Shown one piece after another: positions 11,212-45,678 of a DNA stretch of 64,000 nucleotides (position 1 is the first letter of the stretch; every line of letters starts with the position of its first letter). The notes beneath the pieces are model-generated. The model made no database searches and had not been told where the DNA came from. It saw only the letters and a list, made by a program, of their open reading frames with translations. The translations under genes were made by a program, and so were the position numbers. Origin of the DNA: Synchiropus splendidus (lineage: Eukaryota > Chordata > Actinopteri > Syngnathiformes > Callionymidae); contig NC_071335.1 in NCBI RefSeq assembly GCF_027744825.2, positions 12,351,501 through 12,415,500 on the forward strand, in the 5' to 3' direction.

Positions 11212-11217
11212 TTTATT
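11212..11217 (-). terminator. nfix: Poly(A) signal of nfix
   Basis: Read on the minus strand, this is AATAAA, which places cleavage near 11,195. It is only about 140 bp from the opposing plus-strand signal, consistent with two genes ending tail to tail. Confidence 0.55.
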
Positions 11218-12258
11218 CAATCAGGTGCTGCTCTTCTCAAACTGTGTTTTTCTTTGTATGGAAAAGAAACTGTAATTAACACATGCATTTCACCGAGAGC
11301 TCTGGGGGTGATGTCACACACGAGTGGCGCTGCACTGAGGGGGTAGATGGAGAAGAGCTGGGAGTCAGAGGGCCGAGGGCGCTGCCTTTTACACCGCTAA
11401 CATACGTGCTTCAGAATATAAAACACAAAATAAACAATAGAACACAGACCTGGAATGGTCATGCATGAGGTGGCCGGAGGAGACTGAGTGGAGGGACGAA
11501 TGACTGCTGGTCGAGTAAGTGGCTGACGCTGCCTGAAGGGTGCGCTGTGTGTGGGGAAACCAATTGGACAGAAATGTTCTGAATAAACTGGATCATAGGC
11601 GGATGAACTCCCCTCTAGCCTCATGCAAGACAAGTCCAGTTATAAGGTGCTTATAGCTTTCATTTACAGTCCAACGCGACCCTCGAGGAGCCAAAAAAGA
11701 AACATACCCTGATAGTAAATACTCATCCAAATAATGTGGGGGAAAAAAATGGGGGTACGAAAGGCAAAATAAATACTGAACAGAGCAAGCAGCCCCTTCC
11801 GACGTCCCAAACATCTGTCTTCATCTCCATCTTCAATCCAAAACCCTCGTGACCCACCCAAAGAAAGCCCGTCAGCATAACTTGTTCACTTACATTAGCG
11901 GTTGACAGATGGGTATGGTAATACAACGTGAAGCATATAGACAAGAATAACATGTGAGCTCACTGCATTCTGCTCAGACAAGAGATTTTCTGCAATTTTT
12001 TTCACCCTCCCAACAGCATTACAGCGAGAGAGAGGGGGGAAGGCAGGGAGGGGCAGGGCGGGACGGGGGCTGTGGGCGTACATAAAGTGACAGACACAGT
12101 TACAGACTACTCCAGTGTCTAAGAGGAAACTGACAGTGGAGACGTGAAGGGAGGAGAAAGCAAGATCCAAAGTTGTTTTTTTTTGCCTTTTTGAACTTTT
12201 TTTTGTTTGATAAAAAGTAAATAACTAATTCACAACGGTCTCCTTGTGTACCATCTAC

Positions 12259-12305
12259 ATATATATAAATATACATTATACTTATATATATATAAATATA
12301 CATAT
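12259..12305. repeat. AT-rich dinucleotide microsatellite in the nfix 3' UTR
   Basis: An interrupted (AT)n/(TATAAATA) tract. In the mRNA it would be an AU-rich segment; any role in stability is speculation. Confidence 0.8.
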
Positions 12306-15300
12306 GAATGGCTTCATGAGGGAGGAGGACAATGAGGGGTTGGGTGGGGAGTGGGGGTTGGGGGGGTCTTGTCTAAGGCGAGGAAAGAGCGCTGCAGCAC
12401 TCGGGGACTTCCTGCTACCTGGAGCTATTTCAGGGGGGAAAAAAAAGCGCGATCTGGATTACAAAAATGGAGATCGTGAACAAAAGGCACTTTCATGGGA
12501 CGACCTTTAACTGCTGGGAACTATACACTACAGCACAAGCACTAGAAGAATCATTTACAGAGGAGGGGAGGGAGGGGAGGGAGGCTCTGCCAGAGGCAAC
12601 TCAGGAGGCTGGTAGCTTTACAGGTCTTGAAAGTGAGACGGAAAAGTGATGGGAACCTTTCGTTGGTTCGAGAATGTGGTGCACAATTTAGCCATGTTTT
12701 TTCTCAGTAGTGTCTATTTGGCTACTTTAAAACAAAACAAGCGATATGTTTAGAGCCTTTTTCTTCACTAAAACCATCATTGATCTTCCAACATAACAGA
12801 TTTTCCTCAATTTCAATACTTCCGTAACTTAGTGTATTAGCATAAACAAAAAAAGTCTTGAGGCTTTAATACCGATCATTACGTTCAAGGCTGCATCTAA
12901 ACCCCAAAACTTCAAGTCATATCTTTACCCCAAATGCTGTTTTCAAATACTGCGAATACATTTCTGCTTCCCACAATGGTGCGTTCATTATTATTCCTTA
13001 TAATCAAATGATCGGTTTTTAAAGTGGATATTGAACCTACGACTCTGCTTCAATTATCATTTTTAAATGGTCCTTCACTGCTGAAACAGAACGATTTGCT
13101 GAAGACACGCTCTGCTCACAGGGTGAGTAGACTGTGGTGTGTTGACTGAAGTGCTGGTGAGTTTCAGGCAGAGCACCAGCTGGTGAGGAGTTGGACCGCA
13201 GCGCAGAACCTCTCCCCCTCTCCTCCATACAAATAGAAGAAGAATACAAGTACAGAGAGGAATAATGCTGTTTCCTGCTATTTTTGTTCATTTATAATCA
13301 ATATGAATGTACTTTATAAAGCACCAGTTTTCATCTATAGAGAATTTGTAGTTGTGTAGATTTTCCTTCAACCCTGCCACATTTTTTTTATAAACAAATG
13401 ATTACACATAAAACATTTAAAAAAGAAACAAAAGGAAAAAAAATAACCCCTACTTACAAAGACTAGGATTTTCATGGCCCTCTGGTTTAGAGTCCCGGAG
13501 CTTCTGGACTTGAAACAAATACCCTTTTTTTCTCTTTTCTCTCGGCTTTCTTAAAAATCTCTAACAGACAAACACAATGATCTACCCAATGCATTGCACG
13601 TGGCTCAATCGACACATATTTTCAATAATAATACTTTCCATCATAAAAACAAAACAGAAACACTTTTTTCGTTCGACCTACTCAAATTTCGTTGATCTAG
13701 ATATTAGAATGCTGCGCTGCAGGTGTGTTGGATCCTAACAGTGAGGTGATGTTAGCCTGGGTGGTCGCTAAACAACTGGACTGCCGACAAAAGTACGAGA
13801 TAAATATAAGGATTTATAAAAAGTGTCTTGGGTGTCAATGAAGATCGGTCCAATCTGGTGTCTCTGGCGCTAGAAGAGGCACTTTTCTTCATTGTCTTTG
13901 CTTTCGATGTCCCACAACTTTTGAGGCCTGAACAAGGACGCAGCTCGCTGCTGGGCAGTCCAGTTGTTTTGCGAGTGTTTTTCAGATTGTGACAAAATTA
14001 TTATGGCAATCTGGACATTTCCACAAAAATATTGAAAATTCAAATGACAGAAACTGCATGTTCACAAGACTTTTTTTCGTAGATATAAAGGACTCCCTTT
14101 TTTTTTGTTTGTTTTGTGCTGGTTGATGCGAATTCCTCTGGTTTCCGTGACGACAGGGCAATAGGACGAAGCAATACAAGGGGACTGTGCAATGACCTTC
14201 ACTCTGCTGTCCGCACATGAGAGATCTGAGAAACGGCTGCCACTACTGACTGGATGCTGTTCTGCTGAGAGTCAGGCACGGTATACTGCAAGTATACAAG
14301 TAATACTGCAAACCAAAAAAAACTGTTATGTCATGCAGGAGAAGTTAAAACGCTGTACGGCTACGTTCACATTACCATCCTAGCTATCCGTTTCACTGAA
14401 GACCACAGTCTTTCACCAGGTCTCTGATCTGAGACGCTGCTGGTAAGAAGAAGACTAAAAAAGAGAGGGTGAGAACTGACTTTTCTTTTCGATCTAGCTT
14501 GGTAAATGTGTCACTCGCAATTGTTTGTTGCCCTTGATTCACTTTCAGGAGTGACGTTAGGCCTGCTATAGGGGTTCATATAGACATATAGACTCACAGC
14601 CAAAGGAAATTTATCATCACCAATTGAGGAACTTCAGTGGAGATTCAAGCTGATTCCACTTTCTCTATTTCCACTTTTACTTGGATTTCTCTGTTGACGT
14701 TCGGATCACTCACTCGAGAGCCTGGAGAAGATTGAGAACTGGTGTTCCTCTAAATAATACTCAACAGGTAATGTAAACGTAGCCCAAAGATGAGAAACAA
14801 AAAAAAAAACTGTCAAAAAAGGAGAAACCACAAAAAAAAGCCTTTAAACGACAGGAAAGCCAAAAATGTGATGTTGCTATGAACTTAAAAACCCATGTCC
14901 GCTGAAGTCCATAAACAATGAGAGTCGGTGGGTGACACGATAAGAGGATGGTCTTTTATGCGTATGTGTATCCGGGCTCAGACGTGAAGTCTGTCATGGC
15001 CGCCACCTCGTGTTTACGCGCACGCCTGACGGTGCTTGTGCAGTTCAGCTCATCCCTTGTTCAAATGAATAGTGCATAGGTGAGGGGATGGAAGAGCGCG
15101 TGGACTGTAGTGTTGGGACTGTGGTGCGTCAACTCACAGGGTCGCTTGCCTCAAATTCTTCGACGGGTAAACAAAGACCAGCCACTTAGTGCATATATGC
15201 CACACCATTTGATGGTGTCACCATTGTTGGCCAATCACAAATGAGAGAAGAGTCAGCGCTGAGCCGAGGAGGCGGCGGGCCACCGATTATGACCGAATCT

Positions 15301-15750
15301 GTGCGGTGGACTAATAAAGTTTGGCGTGTGGCTGCGAGGTGTAGGGATGCACAAATGCGGAGAGGACGTGGACGTCATCACTAGTTTGTGTGGTTTGATG
15401 GATCTCACAGCCAATGAAACTGGTGTGGAGACGACAACATAACACTCATATTCATCATGATAATAACAATTGGTCATTCATCTGTTTCCTGTCTCACAAA
15501 CTGCGTGCGAGATAGTTCTTCCTTCTTGCTCTCAGCCAGTCTGCTTTACCTCGGTGAAGCCTGGTGCACCAGGGGAAGAAAGTTCTTGTTTCGATTGGGG
15601 TGAATCAGGAGAGGGCGGTGGTCTTTCACATCCTGCGATCATTGAATAGTGTGTTGGTGGGTGAGAACCCTTTTAGTGTCAGCAGTCTCTTCTTGTTGCA
15701 TGTTCCGCTTTTCATGACACAACTGGAGCTGATGGTTCATTGTGGTGTCA

Positions 15751-34978
<19,228 letters not shown>

Positions 34979-37900
34979 CTGCACAAAGAGATACAAGAAT
35001 TAGAACAGTAGTTCTTAACTATAGGGCCGTGTGGTAGTGTGTCACTGAACTAACTTGACAGCTGCACATTTGTGATAGTTACTATGGAGAAGTTCTTGCA
35101 AAGAAAAAATGATCAAGTAAGTGAAAGAAATTGTTCGTGAAAGCATCTGTTGAAGCAGTTTTGAAAATTAATAACAACATTTTGTGGCGATACTTTCATT
35201 TACACTTCACTTCTCTCTTCTTTAGAGTTTAAATAAAATACATTATTTTATTTTATGATATTTACACATGGTTTTACTATCCTTATTTTATGCAGTTTTA
35301 TACAGTTTGCATCAAGTGTATTTTTCTTCTTTAGTAAATTATATGAACATAACTTGCACCTTTTCGATGACAAATAAATGTCTTTGCAATGACCACATGG
35401 TTTCATATCATTGCACAAGGTTTTGGTTTGTTCAGGTGTAAATATGGTTATTGATCACAAATGAAATAAAGATAAATGACACAGATCTATGACTTGAATG
35501 GGCCCCAGGCCCATTTGTTGTGGGAAAGATGGGCCCTGAGATCAAAAAGGTTCAGCACCCCTGTCTCAGAAGACAGTGTCAAACAGCAATATTGACTTGT
35601 AAGAGGATATGACTGCTGCTGCATTAGGTCGCTCAAGTGAGCAGAAAAGAACTTGTATTTTCTCCTCAGTCGGGTGTCACTTCTGACTTAAGGTGCGATG
35701 ATTTACAATGCGCTGCACTACCATTAAGTATCTAACCATGCAATCATATCCCGCGCCCTAATCCTATTTAATACCTTCTCGCTGGAGGAGATTTACTTTG
35801 CATAAATAGAGCACCTTACGCATAGGCACTCGCGTATCAACACACACCCACACAACCACGCTCGCTCAAGCTGTTTCTCTATTTTTTTGGTTTCACACTT
35901 TTAAGAATATCGTTATCTTGGCTTGGGTGTTTCAGACAAGATGGAGGCAAGATCGGTTTCTTTGGAAGGAGAAATGCTACAAAGATTGTTCATGAATTTG
36001 CAGAAAGTCAGAAGCTGTGTCAGAGCCTTCGTTCAGTGCAGCCACGTGTCTGAGATGCTCGGGAGGCACAGTGTGAAGAACTGGCGTGTGTTGGATGTGA
36101 AAATACGAGGGCCCGTTCATTCAGGCTGTGTTGCGTCGTAGCTTGCTAACATGCAAGTCAAAGGATGTGTTTATCTGCAGGCTGTAGGTGATAAGAGAGC
36201 ACAGAGATTCTTGCCAGCAGCACTTGCCTTGCAGCCTCACTAAGCCACAGATTACTGAGCCGAAACAATAACAGACCTGTCTCGCTGCCTACGAAGCACC
36301 GCATATCCACGGAGGGACAGGCAAGAGCCAGAATGAAAGAAAGAATGAAACCGATCTTCTCTTTCCTCTCTCCTCTCATGCTGCATCTCTCACTCTTGTC
36401 TGTCTCTCGATCACTGCCGGGGTGAATTTCTGGCAGCCATCTTAGAGCTTGGCAGCCATCTTAGCATTGGCGGTAGCGCCGCATTCCAGCTAACTGACGG
36501 CACTCACTCCAAAACATACGAAGCTGTGCTCCCGCAGCGCACACATTTAAAAACACACACTCATATGTGAACAAACACTGAGGTACACATACAGTAAATA
36601 TATATATGTAAGCTGCTGAGAAAACAGTCCGCCGTCTACGGACCTTCTACCTTCAGTTCATCAAGGAGCTCGACAATATTTCAAGCTAAACGTCTTCCTG
36701 GAAATAAATATCGGTACAAACTCGAACCACAAGTGTTTGCTTTCAATAGTAGTACTGTGGAGCCTGTTCAGGTAAGGAAAGTAAAATACATGAATTCATC
36801 TTCAGCTCTATTAGAAGCAACTAACAAATGAATAAAGATGATGCTTTCAAAAAAAAGAATATAAATACCTAGCTTTAGCTTAATCAGAAATAAGCAGTGG
36901 TATAACTTCACAGCATTTTTACAGTTGGCAGCTGATGTACTACAAAACTGAAGCAGGCAGTCGATTAAAAAAGATAGAAAGGTAAAATGGAGGAGGTTGG
37001 TAAGCAGTTATCACCTCTTTGTCCGCTGCAGCCTCAAACAGCAGTCTAAACCAGGACAAACCCTCCCCAGTCACCCAGCTAACCAAACATCCACCCCCTT
37101 ATCTTGCCACCGCAGCCTTCACAAGCCCTCTATTGAGCAATGCCAGTTTTAGCCCGACGGCCCCAAGATGCCACGGCACCATCATCTCACTGAACTTTCC
37201 AACCTTTCAGCCTACAGCAAAATGTCACGTCACTTAACAAGAAAAATACAAGTTTTTGTTGCGCTGCTGATAAAATGAAGTGCACGTCTCCGACCAATAG
37301 CGTTTAATTAAAAGTGCGCCGCATGGGATGGAATGTTTCTGACATTATGAGTATCTCATGGGTTTTACGCAAGAGAACGCCTCTGGGAATCAAGCTGCCT
37401 CAAGTTGAAACACATTCATTGAATTGATCGATTAAAAGACAGTGGTAAGAATTTGATCCTATTTGAAAATTCATTGAGATCAACAACAACAAAAAGAGAG
37501 AAATAACATTCACAGCTGCATACACACAAGTCTTTTCTATTCTTGCTATGCTTGTGCATGGCTCTGCAACAACTCTTCCTGGAACCCGCCTATGTTTGGG
37601 TCGCTGACCTTTTGGTAGCCTAGGTCGCTCAGCTTAATTGCCTGTCTACCGTTTGCCAACAACATGTGGATGATCACTTGCAAATTAGGCTTTAGCTCAC
37701 TGATCTGCTGGGATGCGCCGTCTTAACCTGCTGCCATCAGAGGTCAGACAGACGGGCCAGTCAGACATGTCATTCGTGACCCGACGGCGTGTAAAAAATG
37801 GACGCTAACATTTCAGGTGACAATCACACTAGCTGGTTTTCTCCTATGGTACTTGTGATAAACATTTACCATCAGCCTTCTGCAGCAGTCTGCACCCACA

Positions 37901-38380
37901 CTGTGAGTCAAGCAACATAGATGTGGAAACTTGAGAGACTTTTGGGTCTTCTCCTTCTTTGTTGGAACAAATGTCAATTTTGTGCTCCCCGCCCTCCCTC
38001 CCACCCCCCAAAACACAGGATAACACTTTTACAGCCTCCCTATTGGGTTTTGCTTAAGAGGTTTATCGGTATGGTGCTAAACATTCTGACCTTTTTTTAA
38101 TCCCTAATGCGCTTAAAATGTACCAAACCATCATAATCCCCCTGGCTATCCCACACAGACCTTCATTATGCTATTATATTTATTCATTTTATCCGAGTAT
38201 AAATATATTTGAGGCACATTTTTTGTGCAAAAATACCTTTAACTGATATTAGTACTACAATGAAAACAGTTACGCAAAGGGATGTAGCGGATATGCTTAG
38301 GTAAATGGAAGGCATACTATTTGTGTTTCTGCCCCCTGAATCACTATGTCACTGTGCCAGGGAGGCAGTGTGACACACAG

Positions 38381-38424
38381 TGTGTGTGTGTGTGTGTGTG
38401 TGCGTGCGTGTGCATGTGTGTACG
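38381..38424. repeat. (TG)n microsatellite with GTGC interruptions
   Basis: About ten perfect TG units followed by TGCGTGCGTGTGCATGTGTG. This is the longest dinucleotide tract in the large intron. Confidence 0.9.
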
Positions 38425-41400
38425 TGGAGCAGGTGGGTCTGGCTGCTCTGCACAGCTTGCTGCCCATCTGTGCGCCCGTCTGTGTGCCGCCTGCGCCCAC
38501 GCTCTGCCAGCAGCACAGCACCACAGCAAGAAGACCCAGGAGAGAGAGATGCTGAGAGATGAGTATTGGGGAGCTAAGAACGACTCTGTGGCACTGATGG
38601 GATGAGCAGATACAAAGGACTAAGAAGCGAATGTGTATTGTGCGGTGTCAAAGGTTTTTATAAGGAATGATGAGATAGATGAGGACAGTGGTGGTGAGGT
38701 TCAGAACCTCTCCTCACTTCAAAGCCACTTCAGGTCCCAATAGCATGGTCCCGAAACGTGTCTCTACATTTACCAATGTATGCACACACAGAATTGCCAG
38801 TGAGGTTCCCAACTGCATAAAAAAACAGACTTAGTAAAGTCATCAGGGTGTTTGCAAGCTGTCACAATTCCAGCCAATAACTGCGCTTTAAGAAAATCAA
38901 CTGAGGACATTTACTTAATTAACCTGCCCAATGGCCTCTACTAATCAATTTGGGAAAATTGGCACCTTCACTTACCAAGTATTTTGAATATACTCTGCCT
39001 CAGTACAGTCAAGGCGAAGACTGTGGCACCAGTGCCAACCTTCTCCACACAGCAATTAGAGCTTGGAAATTTTGCTCAAGGACAATTCTGCACTGTCTCT
39101 TGAGGTAGCAGGACGAGAAAATGATTTTTCTACATTTACTGCCTCTGTTTGCCAAAAAACAAGTGAAAGACATATCACTTTTGGAAGTATTAATAGTGAT
39201 TCTGGAGGAAAACCACCAATATATGTATCTTCAGCTTGAATGCCACTAAGTTAGAATCACTTAGTCTACATATATGTGTACATAAAATCTGCCCGGTTCA
39301 AAGTTTTACGATGATCTCTCATTAAATCTTTATCTCACCACAACAAAAACACAGAGGTAGTTGCTACAAATGACATATAGGATTTGTAGTAGTAAAAAAT
39401 GCAATGAAATGTTAATGTAAAAATACATAGGCAGTACTTTATATTTAAATTGTTTTCTTTGTTAGTTTCTTTGATTTGGTACTAACCAAACCATCACCAT
39501 GGAACCACACATGGAATACTGAACCATGTAGAGAACAAACAAATAGTTGACCCACATAATCCCCAATTACGAAATAGATAGATGTTCTATGATACTGCAG
39601 ACACACTGCAACCCAAGGTCAATTGTGCTCTTCCCGAATGATGTGTCCTCCAACAGTCCAAAAAAAATCCCTGGGTGAATGAGTGACTCTAAAGTATCCA
39701 GAGTTGAGCGAGTGGCTGTCTTTTAATGTGTGCTGTGCCTCCGGCCCAGTGCTTCAGGGATTGGCTCCCTGCTACTCTGGATTTAGCGAGATGTAATTAT
39801 ATTCAATTAATTTCAGGAGTCCATTCTCATTTCGACAGTTGCTATCTTTCAACAACATCAACTGAAATGTACTGTATTGTATTTTATTGAAAGAAAAGTT
39901 TCATTTAAAATATCCAACATAAACACTTTATTTTTCAACAAGCATTAATGGGTACATTACAGTTCATTTGCTGAATATTTGCCTGTGCATAAGAGTGTGT
40001 GTTTAACTCAGGGGCCCCCTACACAGTTCATGACCCTACCTAACAGAGTGTGAACATCCCCCTGCCAAGCTGATACTGATATAACTGTCCAGTAAGTGGT
40101 GTTGACACCGGTATTATTACCCTGACAACTTCCATCTCTTCTTAGAGTAAAGGAGTCAACTGGGGCGGGGGCCCGAGTGTATTAAGGACTAGTGTCTCTG
40201 CTGCCCTGCTGCCGTCCAAATAAATACAGCTGCACAAAAGCCGGAAAGGGAAAGAGAAGGAAAACGGGGGGAGGGAGAAGGAAGGAGGAACAGTGGGGGC
40301 TGCGGTGTTACATTTACCCTTTGCTGCTACCTACACAGCTCCGATTTGATACAAACATCAGTGTCACACTCCGTGTAGAGAGGCAGCTGCAGTGGGGAGA
40401 GTAACCACCAGGAGGCATTTTCTTGGCAGACAGAAAGTATGATGAAATGCAAATAAAGCATCAAGGCCTTGGGCCAAGAGTCTAGCTCAGACTTCACTCT
40501 AGACTGAGGAGAGAAGCAGGCCAGGAACAGAAATAATGCAAGACAAAGACATGAAAAGACAGAGATGTGACGTAAATGAAATCAAACTGAAATTTGTAGA
40601 CGAGTATAATATGCAGATGTGGGTTGGAGCTTATCCCTGCCTCGGATAGCGTGATCCCACACATTGCATATACGCAAGAATGATCAAAGAAAGTGTTTCC
40701 ACTGACTTTCATCTCGACGTTAGAAGCCAAGTGTTGATTTGACAAAGAATCAGTATGAGAAGGGGAATCCTGCAAAATGATGGAAAGCTTGGAAAAAAAG
40801 ACACTCAGATGTAAATGTAAAAAGGAAATCTCCAAATGACCTTCTGTAATGGGAATAACGTGTGGCTGGGAATAAACAAAGCTCTGCCAGAAAACGAGAG
40901 CCGATTGATGGAGACTGAAATCGGCATCTTTTGGTCTGAGGCTATGGATGCGAATAGACAGGATAGGAACAGAAGAATGAGAGGAAATATGTTACAGTAA
41001 TAATGAAATAAATAGGTAGTGCCACGATTGACCTCAGTGAAGTGAAGTTTCAACGATACAGTAAGTCGGATGTTTGAAAGTATCACAAGTGCTCAACATG
41101 GCCGAGTACGCATTGGTTTAAAAAGTGTAATAGTTCAAAATCATATGCTGAAATACTGAAGATTTTATGAGATCAACCCAACTACATTGTTTTTAAGTTT
41201 GACCTTTTGTTGCCATGCAAAACTGACTATTTCATGTATATGGGTTGTTACTTTGGGTCTTTGGTGCCTCAGCTTTCATGTACTGTAGTTATGTACAGAT
41301 TTCTTAAAGCAACCTGCAGAAAATTTTCATTTCATCTAAAATAAAGTGGTCACAAAAGAATTTCCATTCGCTGACACTATGTGAATATTCATTTTATCAT

Positions 41401-44400
41401 TGTTTCCTGCTCCACTGGTCTTAACCAAGTGCATCAAAGGGGGCGTGGTCATGGCAAGGCGAGGCAGACTTTTAACTGCGCAGATCAGATTTATGGAGAA
41501 TTAAAAACTACAGAGAGTCGTGCTCTACTGGGCTCTCATATGTTAGACGCCCAAAATGACCATCAGATGGGACCTATACAGTGACAGCGAAGATTGCCTC
41601 ATCACATCTATATTTCAATGCAACTCTCATGTTTACAGTGCCTTTGTGCCCATCATGTTTTTGCTTGTTGCTAGACACATAAAAGAATACGAATTACACA
41701 CATAAAAAACTCGTGCACTTGCAAAATCAAGGACGTGATGATAACATTAAGAAAACATCCTCAACAGACACACACTGTTTGGACACTTCCACGCACTTCC
41801 AAAGTGCTACAGAGCAAGGTTGCCAACTCCTCCAAAGTGCCACTGTGATAACAGCAATAAACATTAGTCCTGCTGTCGAGTCCCTTTCTCCAGAGGTACG
41901 CTTAAACTAAAACTTGGAGCAGCTGTGACAGTTTGAAAACATAATAATACATCGATGGGTCTGTTTAGGGCACTTACGGTAAAACAGGCGCTGCAATTAC
42001 AGGAGATCTCATAACTTCCGTTCTCCAGAGAGACGCCATTATACACACTAAGAAGGTAATACAGCAGATTTATGGAGGAAATTATAACGTGGATGAATAT
42101 TTATTCGGAGAAAAACAACAACTGCATTTTAAGGCAAAAGGTTTGAATGACATTAAATGCATTAGTATAAGTGTCATTTTCTTAATTTCTTATAGCCGCT
42201 GAGTTTCGTGATGAGAGTTACTTATATACGCCGGGCGATAAAGACTGTTGGCCGGCACATACAGAGAATTAACTGAGCTGGACAAAAGCACAGAATGTCT
42301 CACAGGAAGCAGGGAGATTTCAAGTGACTCATTCGGCCACTCTGTGCCAAGCGTACACAGGGGTACAGTGGGAGGATGGCTAGGCAGGGGGTAGAATTAG
42401 AAAAAAGGACGAGTGCGATGGGGGATGGAACAACTCAGCCTATACAGTAAATGCTGCATATTACGCTGAGTGAAAGCAACATGGCGTTGAACTTGATCAA
42501 AGAGTCCGTACTGTGACGCTGGCAACCCACACAAACACAATAGAAACACAGCAGCGCAAGGACACAGAGCATAAACCCAGTAGCCAGGTGACCTTTGACC
42601 TGTTGGCACTGTTACTGAGGATGATGCCAACCAGGACTGCGCAGGAAGTGGAGGAAATGGTGTGTGTATGTGTGTTTGTTTATGCACGAAGGGGTGTGAA
42701 CAGAACTTTCCAATCACAGCCACGAAGGCCGTATAATATGAGTCAGACTGATAAGGGTTGATTCTTACACGTCATGTTCAACTTGTTTTTCCAAGTCAGT
42801 CAGGATCACAGATAAAGCTGTCGATGGAAATAGGTGTTGACATGCAGAGAGAAGTTAGTAGGAAGAAAAGATAAATGGTCCTAAATAAACACACAGTCAG
42901 GCTTGAGTCAGTCTTTGTGCTTTGTATGGTCTGCTGAGGGCAGATGTGGCGAGGGATGGACGGTGAGGTCATGTGGGGGAGCTGGAGACAGGCGCGAGGG
43001 CCAGCCTGAAGGCAACGCAGAAATACGCAATGCCAACAGAGTTTATGCAGGAACGTGTGACTGATGGGGTGGGCGGGTGAGAGTGAGGATAGGTGCATGG
43101 ACGATGAAAGCTCTTAGTAATGGCAGGAATATACAAGTTCACCAAAAACCTGTTTCAGCAAGGAAATCATTCAACGACCTGCTGGCATTAAAAGTGAACT
43201 ATCACATCAGCTTAGTCTGCAGAAACTAGAGCCCAGTCCAGTACAAAAAGCACTGGCTGTGCCTTGAATTGAGGTTAGTAATCTGTGCTCATAACACATC
43301 AACACCAGCTAGTAAATAACACTAAGAGTGACTAGCCTTCGCTCAATATAGGACCTTATATAAGTGTTACTTCTAAAGACTTTTGAACTTGTCGTGCAGG
43401 GAAAAAAGACGGATGTGTTTTGATAACTTTTATCAGACTCCTTCATCAGTGGCAGTGGACAAACCGAAAACCAGACATAAGAAACTGCTAAGCTACTTGC
43501 ACAAACGTGCATTGGTTAATAGAAAGGAAGACGCGTAAAAAAGGTGAAAGCCATCCGCTGAAAAGCACCGCCGTAAAACCAAAGGTAAGACCATGATCAG
43601 ATAATTACACCCTGTAAATTCAGCAAATGGTAGCACAATCTGCCAAGCTATAGTCTTAAACAGCTTTGCTTGGGAAAAACAAGGCAAGAGCGTAGCAGAT
43701 GTGGATAAATTAGGTTGTTGATGTACTGTTGATGTACAGTAAATAAGATCGCCATCTGTCTGCAAATGCAAACTTTAACACACACTTTTTCTACTACAGT
43801 ATAATGTGGCGGGGATGGAGGTTTTGGATTCATGCAGAACCCGACCAAAAAGAACATTGATTGTTAATTTGGAATTATTGGACAAGATGGGCGTTAATTT
43901 GTATTTCATCTTTTATACCAAAGATGCTGATGCAGAGGTGGGCGGCCAGTTGGCCATGTGTCTTATTACACTGTTTTACGAATTCTAAATTCTTATTTTC
44001 CAACAACTCTTAGCAGTATTCCTGTCCCTCTAAATAGAAATTGTAATTCTAATAAAGCGCCATAATATCGCATTCACGTTTAACTCACAGTTCCGTTTTA
44101 AGATATTCACTATCTTAAAAAGATCTTCCAATTATAATGATACATGATGATAATCTTTAAATAAAATCTATAAATATAACATTAATATTGAATAATTCCA
44201 AACTTAAGAATTGAATAATATCATTGTTTTAACTCAACGTACTTTCAGCATATAACATCTTAGCATAACAGCACTTTTTTTAGGAACAAAATTATGTTTA
44301 ATTCCTTGTGGCTTTTGACTTGACAGCTTTCACAACAGTCTTCTTAAGTTACCCACCCTTGAACTAGAACTTCTAGCATACGGGCAGCAGGGAGTGTGAA

Positions 44401-45650
44401 AGAAAATAAATGTAGCTGTCAGTCAGTAAGTTAGTTTTTCAATTGCAAATGTACAGACACTTGCATCACCATCATTTAAGGTCAGAGGATTGTCAGAAAC
44501 ATCTAACAGATGCTTTGCTTCATTTCCCAGGATCAATACACACAATTTCAGCCTCATTCTAGCCTCGAAAAAGTCATCTTTGTTTTAGCAGAAGCTGCAT
44601 CCATCTTCATCACTTATGTCTAAATCCATTACAAAGTGAATGCAAAGCTCTGAGGAAAATTGCCACAGAACTTTCCAAAAGAAACGGTCTACATTGGGTT
44701 GAAGATGAGAGTGATTTTAGCAATTCTTCTTCTTGTTAGCTCAAGTTTATATAAGGGCTACCCCCTACCATTAACTCTTGGCACTAAGCTTCTAAGCCCA
44801 TCCCGCTTAACGTCTTTTCCCTAAATCTAAATCTCAATCACCTCCTTACCACAGTCACTCATCACATCATCCTGTTCTTGGCTCAAGCTTAGCGACACAC
44901 AAAATGTCTCATGGCACATATGGTGAGTGGACCGTCGTTTTTTACTCCACCGCCCTGTAAAGCGTGCCTCACCATATGAATCAAATAAATATAGTGCCAT
45001 CATCATCATCAGGAACTGCGAAGGTGGTATCATCGCCAGTGATCGACGGTTCAATGCCTCAACACGTCATCAATCTTAGTTCACTTTCAGCACAACTACA
45101 TCTAATCCCACCTGCGTATGGCGCTTAGAGCTACAGATGTACACACCAGTGGGTTCACAGGGTTCATCCCAACCATGAAAGCCTTTTTGTCTGCGCCAGA
45201 TGTTTAATAAGTCATCAGATAATGGTTTGATTAAAGGCCTCTCTCACTACATCTCCAAAAACACCCGGTACTGCCAAATGTAAAAATAAGCAAAGAGAAC
45301 TGTGAATATATTTGTGTCAAGAACCATTTGCAGCTCTACGTTGAAGCAAACCCGACATTAAGATGTAGGTTTTATGGGGGTTGATTAGACGCAGAGCAGA
45401 CACATTGGCACAAATGGCAACATTCAACACCAAAAATGGCTTTAGTCAAATCACTTTTAACATTCCTACTCGTAGCATACCTCCTCGGCCCCCAACTGTT
45501 CTGAGCTTGGAGGGAAAAGCTTTTGATTTGGTTGTGACTGGCAGCTCATGTAAACACTGCATCAGCAAGTGAACGATAGTGGAGACCGGGAGGGAGTTGA
45601 ACGCCAGCCAAAAGCTGCAAAGCCAAGTTTGGCTCTATAGTGCTCCTTGC

Positions 45651-45678
45651 GTGTGTGTGTGTGCGCGTGTGTGTGTGG
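45651..45678. repeat. (GT)n microsatellite
   Basis: GT units with a short GCGC interruption in the large nfix intron. Confidence 0.85.

Larger units (their letters stand above)
11195..15750 (-). other. nfix: Long 3' UTR of nfix
   Basis: About 4.5 kb separates the nfix stop codon from the first good minus-strand poly(A) signal. NFI genes are known for multi-kilobase 3' UTRs. There is no open frame worth calling. The stretch includes an AT microsatellite (12259-12305), a purine/GC-rich patch at about 12,020-12,075, and many A-runs on the plus strand (T-runs in the mRNA). Internal poly(A) sites may exist, so the end is inferred. Confidence 0.65.

Noticed and set aside
38297..38605. Overlapping frames encoding Cys-Val or Thr-His repeats
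   Set aside because: These are translations of the TG/CA microsatellite.
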